From: Heliopora coerulea
Taxonomy: Eukaryota; Cnidaria; Anthozoa; Scleralcyonacea; Helioporidae
Assembly (NCBI GenBank): GCA_030142905.1
Contig: JASJOG010000058.1
Location: 62,001-126,000, forward strand
DNA length: 64,000 nucleotides
Direction: 5' to 3'
Shown: piece after piece, positions 46,901 to 58,900 of the stretch
Layout of the letters: each line of letters begins with the position of its first letter
How positions within the stretch are numbered: the stretch's first letter is position 1
Made by a program: the position numbers and the translations under genes
The notes under the pieces: model-generated
Seen by the model: only the letters and a program-made list of their open reading frames with translations
The model's database searches: none
Told to the model about the DNA's origin: nothing

Positions 46901-49900
46901 TGTTTAATCCTAAGACCTTTACTCAAAGAAAACCAGAAAAAACGTTTCATCAGCTCTTAAGAATTCCTACTCAGACACACAAGAATTTCCCCCTGAACTT
47001 TCCAGAACAAGAGTATTTATGAAACCCCTGTTCTTCGAGTGTCGTTTTATGATAGAACGAACTTCCTGATGATGACAATAACGTTTATAACCTCAGCCTG
47101 TCTATGAAAAAAAGTCCTCGATTTTTTTTGTTCAAACAGGAAATTAAGTACGCCCTTCCTTAGGATACAATATGATCACGGGCAAGCTTTTCTTTCTTAT
47201 TCTTAATCGAACTATAACTTGATGTATTTTGAACATAATATCCTTGTAATGTTCTTAGATCTGTTAAAATTTTAACAGTACTTTTAATACACTAGGAGTG
47301 TCTAACTGGGAAAATTTGTCCCATGTCTTCCTCCTATTATTTTTGCTTTTCTTTTTCTCTTCATTTGTGACAAATTTGTTATATTTGGATCTACATGCAT
47401 CGCTTGTATATTTAAAGTTTTTTAATATTATGTCCAAAACTTTTTCGTTCAGTACTTTCTTTGCTTTCCAATGTCAAAGGTCATTCAAACAGCTGATGTG
47501 ACGTCACTAAGGGGTGGAAAATTCATGCACACTGAAGATATCAAATTTCTGATGCGAAAAGATAAGGTATAAAATAACAATTTTTCTCGACGGTTTGCTC
47601 TTTGGAATTGCAAAAATTTGATACCAGAGGATGGCTTACTACTTGATACGTTCTGTGGAATTTTTCCTTGAATAGATTTCCACTAATTTTTTTTATCTTT
47701 TATTTCGTTCGCTCAGAGTTTCACCAGAAAATTTTGAACAAGGTGTTATGTTTTACCACAAAGACTTTTTATTTCGCGAGGTTTTCACTCCGTACATTCA
47801 TAACTACTAGAGGAGGTTGAACAAAGTCTCTCTTAGGTCACCGAGATGAAGTTGTATTTTTCAGAGTTTTCGTTTCATACACTCGGAACTTCTCTGAAAG
47901 TGTGAATAAAATTTCCGGCTGTTTATCAAAGAGAAATTCTAGTTCAGTGAATTATGTTCCATTCAGCGAAAACTTCAAATGCTATTAAACATATCTTGTG
48001 TATCGCAACCTGACATGCTCCGATCTTTATCAGAATACTAAACGGACGTTCTTAAAATTCAATTATTCCAGTAAATATTTCTTCCCTGTATACTCAAAGT
48101 TACAATAAAAGCATATTTTTGAACGATTTTTTCTTGTCATAGGAAAAATTAAAGAAGTTAAATCTATTCCTCAGTTTTAAAGAAAATAAGCAGAAATTTG
48201 TGAAACAAGTCTCTCAAGATGAAGATGAAGTATTTGGAACCTTGGGTAACTGTGTTGGAGTTGTTGTATCTAAAGCATGCCTGGTGATTAAGCTAACCCA
48301 CATCTTCAAATCTTTGGGTAGTGTTTGCAGAATGGTAGACCTGCATGTCAATATAAACCACCTGGGCTTGTATTCAAATTTTCCAGCTTTATCATTATAA
48401 AAAACGTCACCTTCAAACTACAATCTAGGCTTTCAAGTGAATTCATAGTCTTCCCTGAAAATTTACGTCTCGCTTTGCTTTAACGCATTCTTTCTCTTTC
48501 CTCTAACGTTCAGCTGGTGTTGACGTGAAAATTGGGAACAAACGAAGAAGGCTTTCCGAACTGGGTAGTTCTTTCGACCTCAAAGGTACATTAATATGGT
48601 AACAGTAACATAGGCATGGCTCATGTCGGACCAGATAGACAATAGATAAATCATTAGAACGTATTAACCACAACAGTGATTGTCGATGTCGCTGGAACCC
48701 AGTATAACGTTAACACTGATGGGTACGTTTCTTGGTGCAGAGCTGATCATTTTGACAGTAACATTTACAGTTAATGTCTACGTGGTGACAGCAAAATTCG
48801 TTTGGACGGTGTGTCGCAGTTATCGCACTAATGATGGTGACAATGTTAGGTATTGCTTAAACATAGAATGATCATAGGAGCAGTAATATTCACCAACACA
48901 GTGATGGTTTAGCTTGGCTAACCACGGTGGCCCTAACATTCGCCGTAGCTGTGTCAGGGACGATGAAATGAACAGCATGGTAGATATGAAATGACCATAA
49001 TGACACCAGCGTTATGGTTGCGTTTACCAGACGAACGGCAGCTCAAGCCAGCGGGGACGGCTAGAATAACCATCTTTTCACGGTCAGATACCATACTGAT
49101 AAGCACTGATTATGGTACCCATAGGAACACGTTTGTAGCACTAGGGTTAACAGAGGTGGCACAGAGATGGCTGAAGTGACTGGTAAGTATAGAGACATCA
49201 TGCACAAGACAGCTTCATTCCCACGACATTACATCAGACTGACATTTGAAACAAAAAATGATGCCACATGTTTGGTCAAAGTATATCCTAGTATAAAGTA
49301 CCTCATATCCCTATATTTACACGTGACGACCTTCTTTACTCAACAGATGATTCTACTTTTTGTGGTGACGAAGCTTTCGATCAGAAACGTGAGAGACTGG
49401 AGGCAAGTATCACGAAAAATGATGACATTTTCTTAACTGAAGTAGCGAATTGCTTGATTGTTTGGTAACGACACTGATTTTAAAAGTAACGTATAACTAA
49501 ATGCTGTAATAATTAAACTGATGTACAGAACATAGCAGAGAATGCACTGTTTCGCGCCTATTCAGGCAATCTTATTCCAGAATGGAAAAGAATATGAAAA
49601 AAGATTATACGGAATCCCGACCGTTAAAAGAAATATAGTATTCCGAAGCTGAAATGAAGAGAACATCTAGTGATTTGGCGTCTATAACGGGCATCAACTC
49701 ACACTGATTGTCTGGCAGTTTGCTTTGTAAAATTAGATCTTCTGGCTTTTTAAACTTCCAGCAGTACCATAACCATCTTCATATAAATTCTCGGGAACTG
49801 CTCGTGTTTGTAAATATTTCTTATCCGACTGAAACTTATTTTCTTGACATTATGATATCCTTATGTAAATTAGGTAGCCATACTTTTAAGGCTTTTTAAC

Positions 49901-52307
49901 TTTCTTACATTTTAAACGATTGTAATCATTGTATAATACTTTTTACCTTGAAATTGATCGTAAATCCATTGTATTTTTCTAGCTTAAGATGGATGCGATT
50001 AAAATTGTTATTATTATTACATAGATCAAGAAATGACAACCTTTTTCCTAACAACTAGATATTTTCTGAAGACATTGTAGTTCTTGTAGGAAGAAGGTCG
50101 AAGGCATTAGAATGTGTTGATATCGGTGAGGAACTGAGAATGCTTAATCACCAAAAACTTTTAACTGCCACTCCACTCTTTTCTGTCTATTTCTAAACCG
50201 AAACAGGCCCGAGAACGTAATGACCAGTCTGTGTATCCTTACCCCGGAATACTCGTAAAAGAAGGCACCCTCAAAATCTCACGCTCACTGCTAGTCGTTA
50301 CTCTTGCTGCATTCACTTGACTTGATCGTCCAACGTTTGTCTTTCATTTTCGCCGTAGAGAGCGGAACGATTGTCGCGAACGCTAGATACTCAACAATAT
50401 TTGGAGTTCGTGGAATGTCGTCAGGCGAATTTCAGTAAGTGATGTACGACCTGTTTTTTGACCGGGAGAAAGCGAGCTGGGCTGGTAGAGAACTGAAGTC
50501 CATTTTGAAAATTAATTTGGTTGTAACTTAATTAGTAGAAGACAGCTCCTTCACCTCTTAATACAACAGAATGTAACGCATCACCATTATCTCTCACTTT
50601 TACAAAGCTACGATACTACGTTGCTACATACTTCATACATTCTCATAATATGAAGTCCGTGAACATTGCTTTTTCAGATAAAAAAGCTGGTAAGTTCAAG
50701 GAATGGTTGGATTATACAAATCTGACGGACCTGAAACCCAATACCCCAATAATGGAGGTGTTCAGTTATTTGGCCTACGAGACCGTTGGTCAAGTAAGTT
50801 AAGCTGTGTTTTTCAGAAATGAGAACATGACAGGTCAAGATCTCTGGAATTTGCCTCTCTTTCTGTTTTTCAAGCAGTGTAAGAATGGCAACCGTGCGTA
50901 CTTTGGCGACCATTTTTGGCATCTATATCTCTCCCTCTTGTCCTGATTTCCGCCTGTGCTCATGCGTGAATTTTCATTCGTGTCTGTGTTAGTGGTAATG
51001 TTAATGTTAATGTTAGTTATAGTACGTGATGTTGTCCATGTCTGAGCTCGTAATTATGTTCGCGCTATTTTTGGTGAAGCTTAAACCTTCGTTTAGCTTG
51101 CGGTCATGTTTATAGCTCTACGCTTGTGGTCCACCCTTTATCAAACAAAAGAGGCTTTTCACATTTTGTGTGAGCCAACGCTCGGTAGTTTCATTCAGGT
51201 TGGGAGCGCCTCAACCAATCAAGGGGATAAGCTGTGTTTATGTTCGTACTTCTACCTGCATTCCTGGCCAGTTTGGATATACCGATTATGTCAGTCATAT
51301 CTTTTCCGCTACATCGTAACCTATTCTTGTCATTACCAAGATTGTAGATTTGGCCTTACTGGTTAAAAAGGACATGGAAAGAAGCGACGAGTTATCAGCT
51401 GTAATGCCGTTGCTCCGTGAGAACAATGCCTCAAAGATCAACCTTGCCTTCATATCAACTACATCGCTGTCCACGACCAGAAGCTCCACCCCGACCCCAC
51501 CTGATACCCCGACCACACCAACCAGCGGAGGTCCGCCATGTTTTCCATCAAGCGTGAGTGGCACATTGGGAAGTACATCTACACCAGTGACGTCAGCATC
51601 CACAAGTACCCCCAGTGCTTCCGCTTTGTCGACTCCGAAGTCGACGAAAAGTAAAAAGAGAAAGACGAAGGTTTGTGGATGACATCTCGTGCGTTTCTAA
51701 TTCCACCTCAATTTTATTCGTCAAATTACCTTTTCTTAGTGAATAAACTCTGACAGGGCGTAAATTCAAATTTGAAGTAATTTATGTTTATTAATCGGTA
51801 AAATTCAGAAGGAAAACTGTCCATGGTCTGAAGAGCTTCTGAAGACTGAAGCTTCACTGGTAAATACGTGGTGCTTTACTGTTTAAAACAGACGTTTAAC
51901 AAGAAATTGTTGTATTGCTATAGTTATGTTCCATGAGTTCCGCTGATTTGTATTCTGACTGTCTCCAACCTCATCACATAAGAGAAGCCATGCGGAGGTA
52001 TTGCAGCAGCATTGGTCCTTTGGCGCCGTTTTCGGTGAGTGCCACAGTTGAAAATTGCTCGAGTTGCGTCCCAATAATATCATAGAATGATAACTTTCAG
52101 GTTAAACTCCATTATCTATCAATCTATTTATCCAGTCATCCATCCATATGTCCGTTCATTCATCCATTCATTTTAAGCCTCTTGTAGTCTATCATGCAGT
52201 GGTCGAGTATCCATCGTGCCAATTTTTAAATTCATATCGCTCGCACTATCGTTCTGTTTCAGCCATTCATGAAGACAACGCCGACCTACCGCACGCTTTG
52301 CTTGTAA
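34942..52307 (+). CDS. SUPT3H: SUPT3H (SPT3 homologue, SAGA/STAGA subunit), complete, 14 exons
   Basis: Histone-fold subunit of SAGA-type coactivator, thought to aid TBP delivery (family knowledge). Exons: 34942-34992, 35395-35433, 35536-35675, 46724-46808, 47480-47566, 48143-48245, 48514-48585, 49347-49402, 50359-50434, 50678-50793, 51341-51670, 51809-51859, 51924-52034, 52263-52307 (TAA). Every phase joins: 1362 nt, 453 aa; the human isoform I recall is about 317. First histone fold about 68-145 (FGDARRPSPESARLIEEIV, FLMRKDKEKLKK). Linker has KRRRLSE and RERLERAERL. Second histone fold starts about 240 (KFKEWLDY, YLAYETVGQIVDLALLVKK) and finishes after 400 (HIREAMRRYCSSIGPLAPF). Between these lies a Ser/Thr/Pro-rich insertion. 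The intron after 49402 has a GC donor. Intron 3 is 11 kb. Exons 1-2 encode an unconserved N-terminus and are less certain. Confidence 0.94.
36652..37361. mobile_element. TA-flanked foldback MITE with a nested insertion
   Basis: Ends caccttttgctgttcattac (36652 on) and its complement (to 37361), each bordered by TA. The arms stay complementary far inward (tatactatcattaa, and catttacatcaaag against a diverged partner). A 275-bp block (36932-37206) interrupts the right arm and is flanked by gttgtctgtt on both sides (36922-36931, 37207-37216). A shorter uninterrupted copy is at 56409-56834. TA duplication suggests a Tc1/mariner-type origin. Confidence 0.82.
36922..37216. mobile_element. 275-bp insertion nested in the MITE
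   Basis: The 10-bp direct repeat gttgtctgtt brackets sequence absent from the related MITE at 56409-56834. It has no coding capacity and I do not recognise its ends. The variable-length duplication would fit a retroposed sequence. Confidence 0.6.
37364..40017. other. SUPT3H intron 3, no gene seen
   Basis: AT-rich sequence without convincing exons on either strand. The only long frame (37728-38087) has no splice context or recognisable domain and is rich in Leu, Phe and Ser. Confidence 0.5.
40018..40076. repeat. ACAC/AGAC then TA dinucleotide tract
   Basis: Compound microsatellite: acacac/agacac to about 40053, then tatata to 40074. Confidence 0.92.
40076..40435 (-). mobile_element. tRNA-like SINE between two copies of one direct repeat
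   Basis: About 40076-40163 and 40345-40433 share cattcagaaa, ttcactcaactgcttattg and gctacctcaattttttttt, a direct repeat of about 88 bp. Between them, read on the minus strand, is a tRNA-like head (ggcctccgtagctcagttgg ... gggtttgattccc; about 40195-40276). The second copy also contains ctgatga (40392-40398). The acceptor stem partly pairs (ggcctcc at one end, ggaaggcc at the other), but the setting looks like a SINE. Confidence 0.6.
40545..40674. repeat. Perfect 64-bp inverted repeat (2-bp spacer)
   Basis: Arms 40545-40608 and 40611-40674 are exact reverse complements with only tc between them, running directly into a TA tract (40671-40726). Unrelated in sequence to the 15584-15805 palindrome. 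It lies in SUPT3H intron 3. Confidence 0.93.
40671..40726. repeat. TA dinucleotide microsatellite
   Basis: About 55 bp of uninterrupted ta units. A second, imperfect tract lies at 40951-40995. Confidence 0.95.
40815..40951. repeat. Inverted pair with hammerhead-like boxes
   Basis: acgggaaactga (40866-40877) and its inverse tcagtttcccgt (40939-40950) flank about 60 bp. The segment holds a ttgatgaagg box (40823-40832) and clear gaaacgtc (40932-40939). Probably another Penelope-type relic. Confidence 0.5.
41756..41815. repeat. GTAT/GTAC then ATCT tetranucleotide repeat
   Basis: tacgtacgtacg, then gtatgtatgtat, then ctatctatctat. Confidence 0.93.
44614..44661. repeat. 26-bp tandem duplication with E-box-like CACGTG
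   Basis: tgcacacgtgaggaacgttg occurs at 44614 and again at 44640. Each copy has one CACGTG palindrome. Confidence 0.9.
45391..45433. repeat. Three copies of a 13-bp unit with CRE-like sites
   Basis: gtaacgatatgac repeated three times with one change. TGACGTAA, an ATF/CREB half-palindrome type site, arises at the junctions. Confidence 0.88.
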
Positions 52308-52901
52308 AGGCGAAGAGAACGTATGTCGACGGGTGGAAGTCAGATGAAGTTGTTGAGTGATGAAATGTATTTATGTTTTTTCGTGTAAAACTTTGTAAAG
52401 ATCAAAACTAAAGCTATCAGTGTAGTTCACTTGTGTCTGCCACCCAAGACCATGCTCAGTGAGTGATAATAATAAGTCAGTACACATTACCCATGACTGG
52501 ATTCCAGGCCATGACTGGATTATGTAAAGCGGCGTTACTGCGCCTACTTTTTTCACTCGGCTGTAATCGTGCCAAACTTTATCCTAGACTAACTTGAGGT
52601 TCATCACTGTCAAGTTATTGAAAAAGGGAAACAGTTCGCATAAAATAAACGCAGTGCAGCGTAGTTTTTCTTCCGTAGCAATTGCTGCTCTTAGTATTGA
52701 TTGCGGGCTATAAACTGTAGTACCCTCGTTTCCAAGGTGAAATTTAAGTTTTGTACGAAACTTCACACCATGGCTAACGTAATGTGATCAATACTCCATC
52801 CAAACATATATTTATTTAGTTCTTATATTTACACCGAACTATATTACATGAGCTGTGCCTTGTATTGGAACGAAGATCAAATCGCATTTTGTTGATTGCT
52901 G

Positions 52902-55900
52902 TCACTGCAGCAAAGCCTCCTTCAGCATTCGTTTTTGTTCCGGACTGAGTTTGTTGGGAAAGACGATGTCGAAAGTGATCACCAGATCTCCGCGGACATT
53001 TTGGTCTTTCGTTGTGGGTACCCCCTCACCAGGTACCCGCTTGGTATAGCCAGGTCTAAAATTGGCACAAGGATTCGCTTTTATTGAATGTATAGAGTGA
53101 ACTACTGAGGGCCAATAAAAGAGGTTCCTTAAAAGACGAACATCAAAGTCACCCTCTGGAAAAGTTTTACAGACGAAGATGTGCTGTGGCGACAGAAACG
53201 GCCAGGGTGAACGACTCTATTTCAGAATCATCCTCAGAGATACATGAACAGAAAATTTCTGTTCGTGTATCTCCGAAGATAATTCTGAAATAGAATTGAG
53301 ACACTGCGCAACCTCTCATGGATAAGCGCTAAGTGGGATAAAAACTCGCCTCCAACCCCTGTAGACTCGATAGCTCAACAGGTAGATAGCGGGCCGGTAT
53401 CCCGAAGGTGCGAGTTCAAATTCCGCTCGAGTTAACATTTTTCAGTTGACTTCTGCAGTGTCAGATTATCATGAAAAATTGATGTGAAGGACTCTGTTGG
53501 TCGAGAATTAATTAGTCCAGCTTAGGATACAGTTGGTTATCGGAATACGAGATTGACTGATCCTGCTGTATTTAGTAAAGATGTTTCCCTCAAGTCATTT
53601 TTCAACCTCTCGGAGAGCAATGAGAAAGAAAACTAAGGAAGGCGTTGGAGCAAAAAGCCAAAGACCGGTTGATGTGCACCATGTTACAATCGAACTTTAT
53701 CATTAGCTATCTTTTGCCTTCGGTACGAACGAGAGAAGTTAAACTTGAAAGATATTAAAGTCCAGTAATGAATGTAAGAGCCCAATATAGAACTCGAAGG
53801 AATGGCATCATTAAAAGTAAACAAACATAATAACGGAACGAGGAAAGGGGTAAGACTTCCTAATTATATCCCGTGTACTCTCCAAAGACACCCACTCTCA
53901 CACCCCAGGAAAACAAGAGAAAACAGAGCAACGCATCCGAACTAAACAATAAAAATCTCACACTTACTTGACAATGTCGTTAATAGGCACACTAATAAGT
54001 CTTCCGTCCAGTGTCGGCACGTCCACAGTACATCCCGTCAGAGCCTATAGAACGACAGAAACAGCCTATTTATTGCTTTCTGTGTGAAATGATAGGAAAG
54101 GACTGAATATATTCGCGTTCTTAAAATCATGCAGACGGCAAAGTTGGTATGCTTTGGTATTTCCACATCAAACATCTTGTTTGTTGAGTTACTTGATGGT
54201 AGAGCGATTAACGAACCCGTTTCAAAGAGGCAGAGGAAAACTCGGTTTCGCCGCAGCCTCGATACGCCTTATTCGAGCCGAGCAAAAATGTTCCTAAAAA
54301 GATTATGCGATATCTCCAAAGAGAATTCCATGCTTAGTTTTCGAGTTAAGCAAGCCGATGTATTTTCCTTTGGTATAATGAGTAACAAAAGATATTTTCA
54401 CACACTGGATCTGTAATGGGATCCAATGAAGGGGAGTAAATAACGCCTGCAGCAATGAAACTGTTGTCATACTTGTTGGTCGCAGACTGTTGCACAATGC
54501 AATTTCTTGAGATTATAGATGAACGTTCGTCAAGCTCTATCCTCAGGAAAACGATTTCTGAGCCCCAGGCGGGGATCGAACCCACAACCTTCTGATGACC
54601 GGTGAGTCGTTCTAACCATTGAGCTACCAAGAGTCAGGTGGTGAGCTATGGTGCAAGTTCGACATATGTGAGACCTGAGCGGGAGCCACTGTATGTTAAT
54701 GTTATTGATGAGATATGTATTTTGGAAATGTGGGAGCTGGGAGATATCTTGAATGATAGATGAAGAAATCGTTTTTCTAAGGACAGAGCTTGACGAACGT
54801 TCATCTATCATTCAAGATATCTACAAGTTCCCACATTTCCAAAATACATATCTCAATGCAATTTCTGCTGTAACTTGTGTCACAACAAAATTGTGAGACA
54901 TGTTGCATAGCGTAACAGCGTCTTCAGGGTTGACATGTTCGGTGTTGGCCAGGAAATGAACATTGAGGAATGGATGTCTACAAATTGTATTAAGCATTCG
55001 ACTAACCTTGCCCAAAGGTACAGTAGCAGTGAAGAAAAGATCCTTTCCTTCTCTTTTAAAAATGGGATGAGGTTTGTCTTTGACTATGAACACGATGTCA
55101 GCTAAAGAATTAAGATACGTGTAACAAATGTCACTGGTTGCGAATATTGTGCATCATCTGATCTTCTCATTTAACTAGATACAAGACAGATACTATAATA
55201 ATGTCCGGCTGTCCAAAGAACGCATGCGAATAGTAAGTCAACACAAACTAATTCCTTCACATACATACTAATAAACATACAAAAGTAACAAAAATATTCT
55301 AAAAATACTCTTTTTGTATAATGTGATTTTCTATGCACAAATTCCTCCGTTTCATAAGTCGTAGTCAAGTTTTCAGCAATTCCTGCCAGCAGTGTTACCT
55401 GGGATATTATTCGGTCCTTGGTCACCTTCCTTAGGGAAGGTTATCCTAGTCCCAGACCTCCATCCCGGTTTCACGTTAATGGTAAGAATCTTATCACGAA
55501 TGTTCGAGGTGTGCCCATCCTCATTCATCACCTGATAGGACAAAGAACAGAACATGGCAACGTTATGGACGTTTTATCTGATAGCAAACATGGCACAGCG
55601 CGGTTTGACGGGTACTGCCATAGGTCAACCACACGAAGATGTTTGAAGGAGGTTTTTTTAACAATTATTTGCGCGGATATGTACACCTTTTGCTGTTCAT
55701 TACCAGAAAATATATTATCATTAACGCCAGCCTCAAACTCATTAACGCAAAAATACATTCATTTTATTTAATCTACATTCATTCGTGTAGATACGCAACC
55801 ATTTGCATCAATGGGCATTCTATAGCGCCAACAGACGACCATTAACACCATTCTACTATATATTAGAGATCATAAAATTTCAATTATGCAAATACACTTT

Positions 55901-58900
55901 CATAGTTAAACGTATGAGAAATTTAGGAAATGCATGAAGCATCTTTTTCTCATGTTCAAATATTAATGAGAAAGCTCACCCGTCTTGAAATCTTCATTTT
56001 CTTAGTACAACCTTTGAAAACTTCTTCTAAAGTCAAGTAAAGTTCCCTTTCTATAGGTGGATCTTGTTTACGACGTCCTCGGCCATGTGCTCCACCAAAT
56101 CCAATCTCTGGATCATAAGAATCAAACAGCTCTGAAAGAGGATTGAAATACAATTAATAAAACGACACCATGGACAAACGAGAACTTAAGTCACTGTCAG
56201 TCAATTTACATCAACTTGCAGTAATTTACATTGAGACCATGGACAAACAAGAACATAAGTCACTGTCAGTCAATGCAAACCAATTTATGGTAACTTACAC
56301 TGAGGCCATTGACAAACAAAAACTCAAGTCACTGTCAGTAAACTTACATCAACTTTCTGTTACTTACACTAAGGCCATGGACAAACAAGAACATATGTTA
56401 CCATAATACACCTTTTGCTGTTCATTACCAGAAAATATTCTATCATTAATGCCAACCTCAAACTCATTAATGCAAAAATACATTCATTTTATTTAATCAA
56501 CATTCAATAGCACAGTTATGCAACCACTTGTATCAAAGGTCATTCCATAGCGCCAACAGACAACCATTAACACCATTCTATTATACATCAGGGATAATAT
56601 AATTTCAATTATGCAAGAGAAATATCTTGCCTAATTGATATTTTATTATCCCTACTGTATAAAAGAATGGTGTTAATGGTTGTGTGTTGGTGCTATGGAA
56701 TGCCCTTTGATGCAAATGGTTGCATATCTATGCTAGTGAATGTCAATTGCATAAAATCAATGTATTTTTGTGTTAATGAGTTTGAGGTTGGCATTAATGA
56801 TAGAACATTTTCTGGTAATGAACAGCAAAAGGTGTAATCAACCTTATATCCATGTTTGAATGCTGCTAGTCAGTTCAAGCTGACTTAAGTTGGGTGGCTA
56901 AATTAGAGGTCCTGGTAAGTTAACCCTTAGTGACTTGAATTCTTGCTTGTCTGGTGATTCCCATGCCAGAGGCCTATCACACAGATCTAAATTTTATGAG
57001 ATTTCACATACCAGCAAAAGGATTATCACCACCAAAAAATTCTCTAAACACTCTCAGGGCATTACCATCAAATACATAGCCAGGAGTCCATCCACCTGTT
57101 TGATGAGATAGAGTCAGGACTGAATAAATAATTTCTGCCAGCAAGAGCAGTGTTCCAGATAAGAGGTGGGTCTTGGGTCATTGACCTAACAGAGACTACC
57201 TGACCTAGCATGAAAGATGCAAACCTTCAGAGAAAAGATGTGAGCAGCAAAAAAATGAGAGCTTGTGAACCTAACAGTCTCCAAGACCAGGGTGTGGGGT
57301 TACCAAAAATGTGACTCTGTGTATTTCCTCAGTGACCCTTTGTATCTGGAATGCTGCAAGGGATATACCAACTGCCAGCTTATGGATACATCAAATATGT
57401 GCAATTCAATGGCATCAAATCCACAGTCTAAGCAAGATCAGGTTACATGCACCCTTCTCACTATGTTCCTTCTCAAACCCCACATTCTATTTTCTTCTCT
57501 TTATACTAGTTAAGATTCACAGGCTCAAAATGAGTCAGTGATACAAACCAGCCCCAGTTAGACTTTTTGAATGAACAAATTAGCAACACAAAATCTTTGC
57601 CTCACCAGAATCACTGTCTGGTACTCCATTCCTCAATCCTTCTTCTCCAAACTGGTCATAAATAGCTCTTTTCTTGGCTAATAAGGAAAAGTTAGACATT
57701 TATTTTTAGTGGAATCACTAAAATCTGAGTGGCTGGGGAAGTTGGAGATATCATAGGGATAAAAACTGGATCTGAACACACTCCGTGACCTAACAACCCA
57801 TGATACATAGGATGGAGCCAGTAATAACTGAAAAGTAAATGGTTTGAACCTAGGAGAATCGGGACATGTTTGTGGAAGTTGATCTTCCAGGTTAGTGTAG
57901 TCTTGAGAAAGACTGTTGGTGGAAGTGACTTCCACCAAGTCTTTCTCAAGACCACACTAACCTGGACAATCAATAACTGAAAAAAAATTACAAGTGTTTG
58001 ATTTATGTGTTTTTAGACCAAACAGGGTCCACTTATGCAAAACGCAACTCTCAATGCCTCCAACCAAGGATCAAACTAAAGACTTTGTGAATTAAGTGTA
58101 GTACTCTGCCAGCTCAGCCGTTGTTCAACTGTTACAAAGCCAAGAGCACAGTCTAAAGCATTTGTGTGGCCAAGGGGGGGTGGCAGAGGGGCAGGTGCCC
58201 CTCCACTTTTGATCCTGACTAAGTCTGTCGGTACATCCAGTACATTTGTCAGTACATTAAGCCTGTCTGTCATGGATTCCATTTGCATTTGAACTATCAG
58301 ATTAGAAATTGTTAAATAAGCTCTGGTGAAAGTTAAGTATGGGAAAGACATTCAATACAAAATGTTCGTAAGGAATTCTGTTTTGTTTTTTTTTTAACTG
58401 ACAAAAATGATAGATCCAGTCAACCCTCAGGACAAAATGGTTGTGGTAGTAACAATCGCTGAAAAAGAAGATATGTTGGTATATACCATACCTCACATGA
58501 CGTGCACACTTTTGTGTTGAATCATTTTTGAAATTTAATACTGTTATACCAGCCAGAGCTGGCAAAGTAGAAATCACTTATTTCTTCATTGAATTTCAAA
58601 TTTTCTACCCTTGGTTTGGTTAACTTTGATTTTTCCTTAATATTTGTCAGTACATTGCTGACATCTTGTTGGTACATTTGTTTAAAATCTCTCCTCCCCT
58701 CTCACTTTCAAATTCCTGGTGACGTGACAACAGTTTAGTTTGAATAAAGCTATAAATCATCAATTACAACCCAGCATCTAAAGACACTTGACGTCTGATT
58801 CTTCATACTAGGGTGCATTTTATGTAAAATCTGGGCCAGAGGTATGCCAAACCTGGAACTACGACATAAGCATTTTGAGATTCTATGTTGGAGATCTGCA

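Noticed and set aside
51295..51603. Antisense frame opposite SUPT3H exon 11
   Set aside because: It is the shadow of a low-complexity coding exon. No start context or homology.
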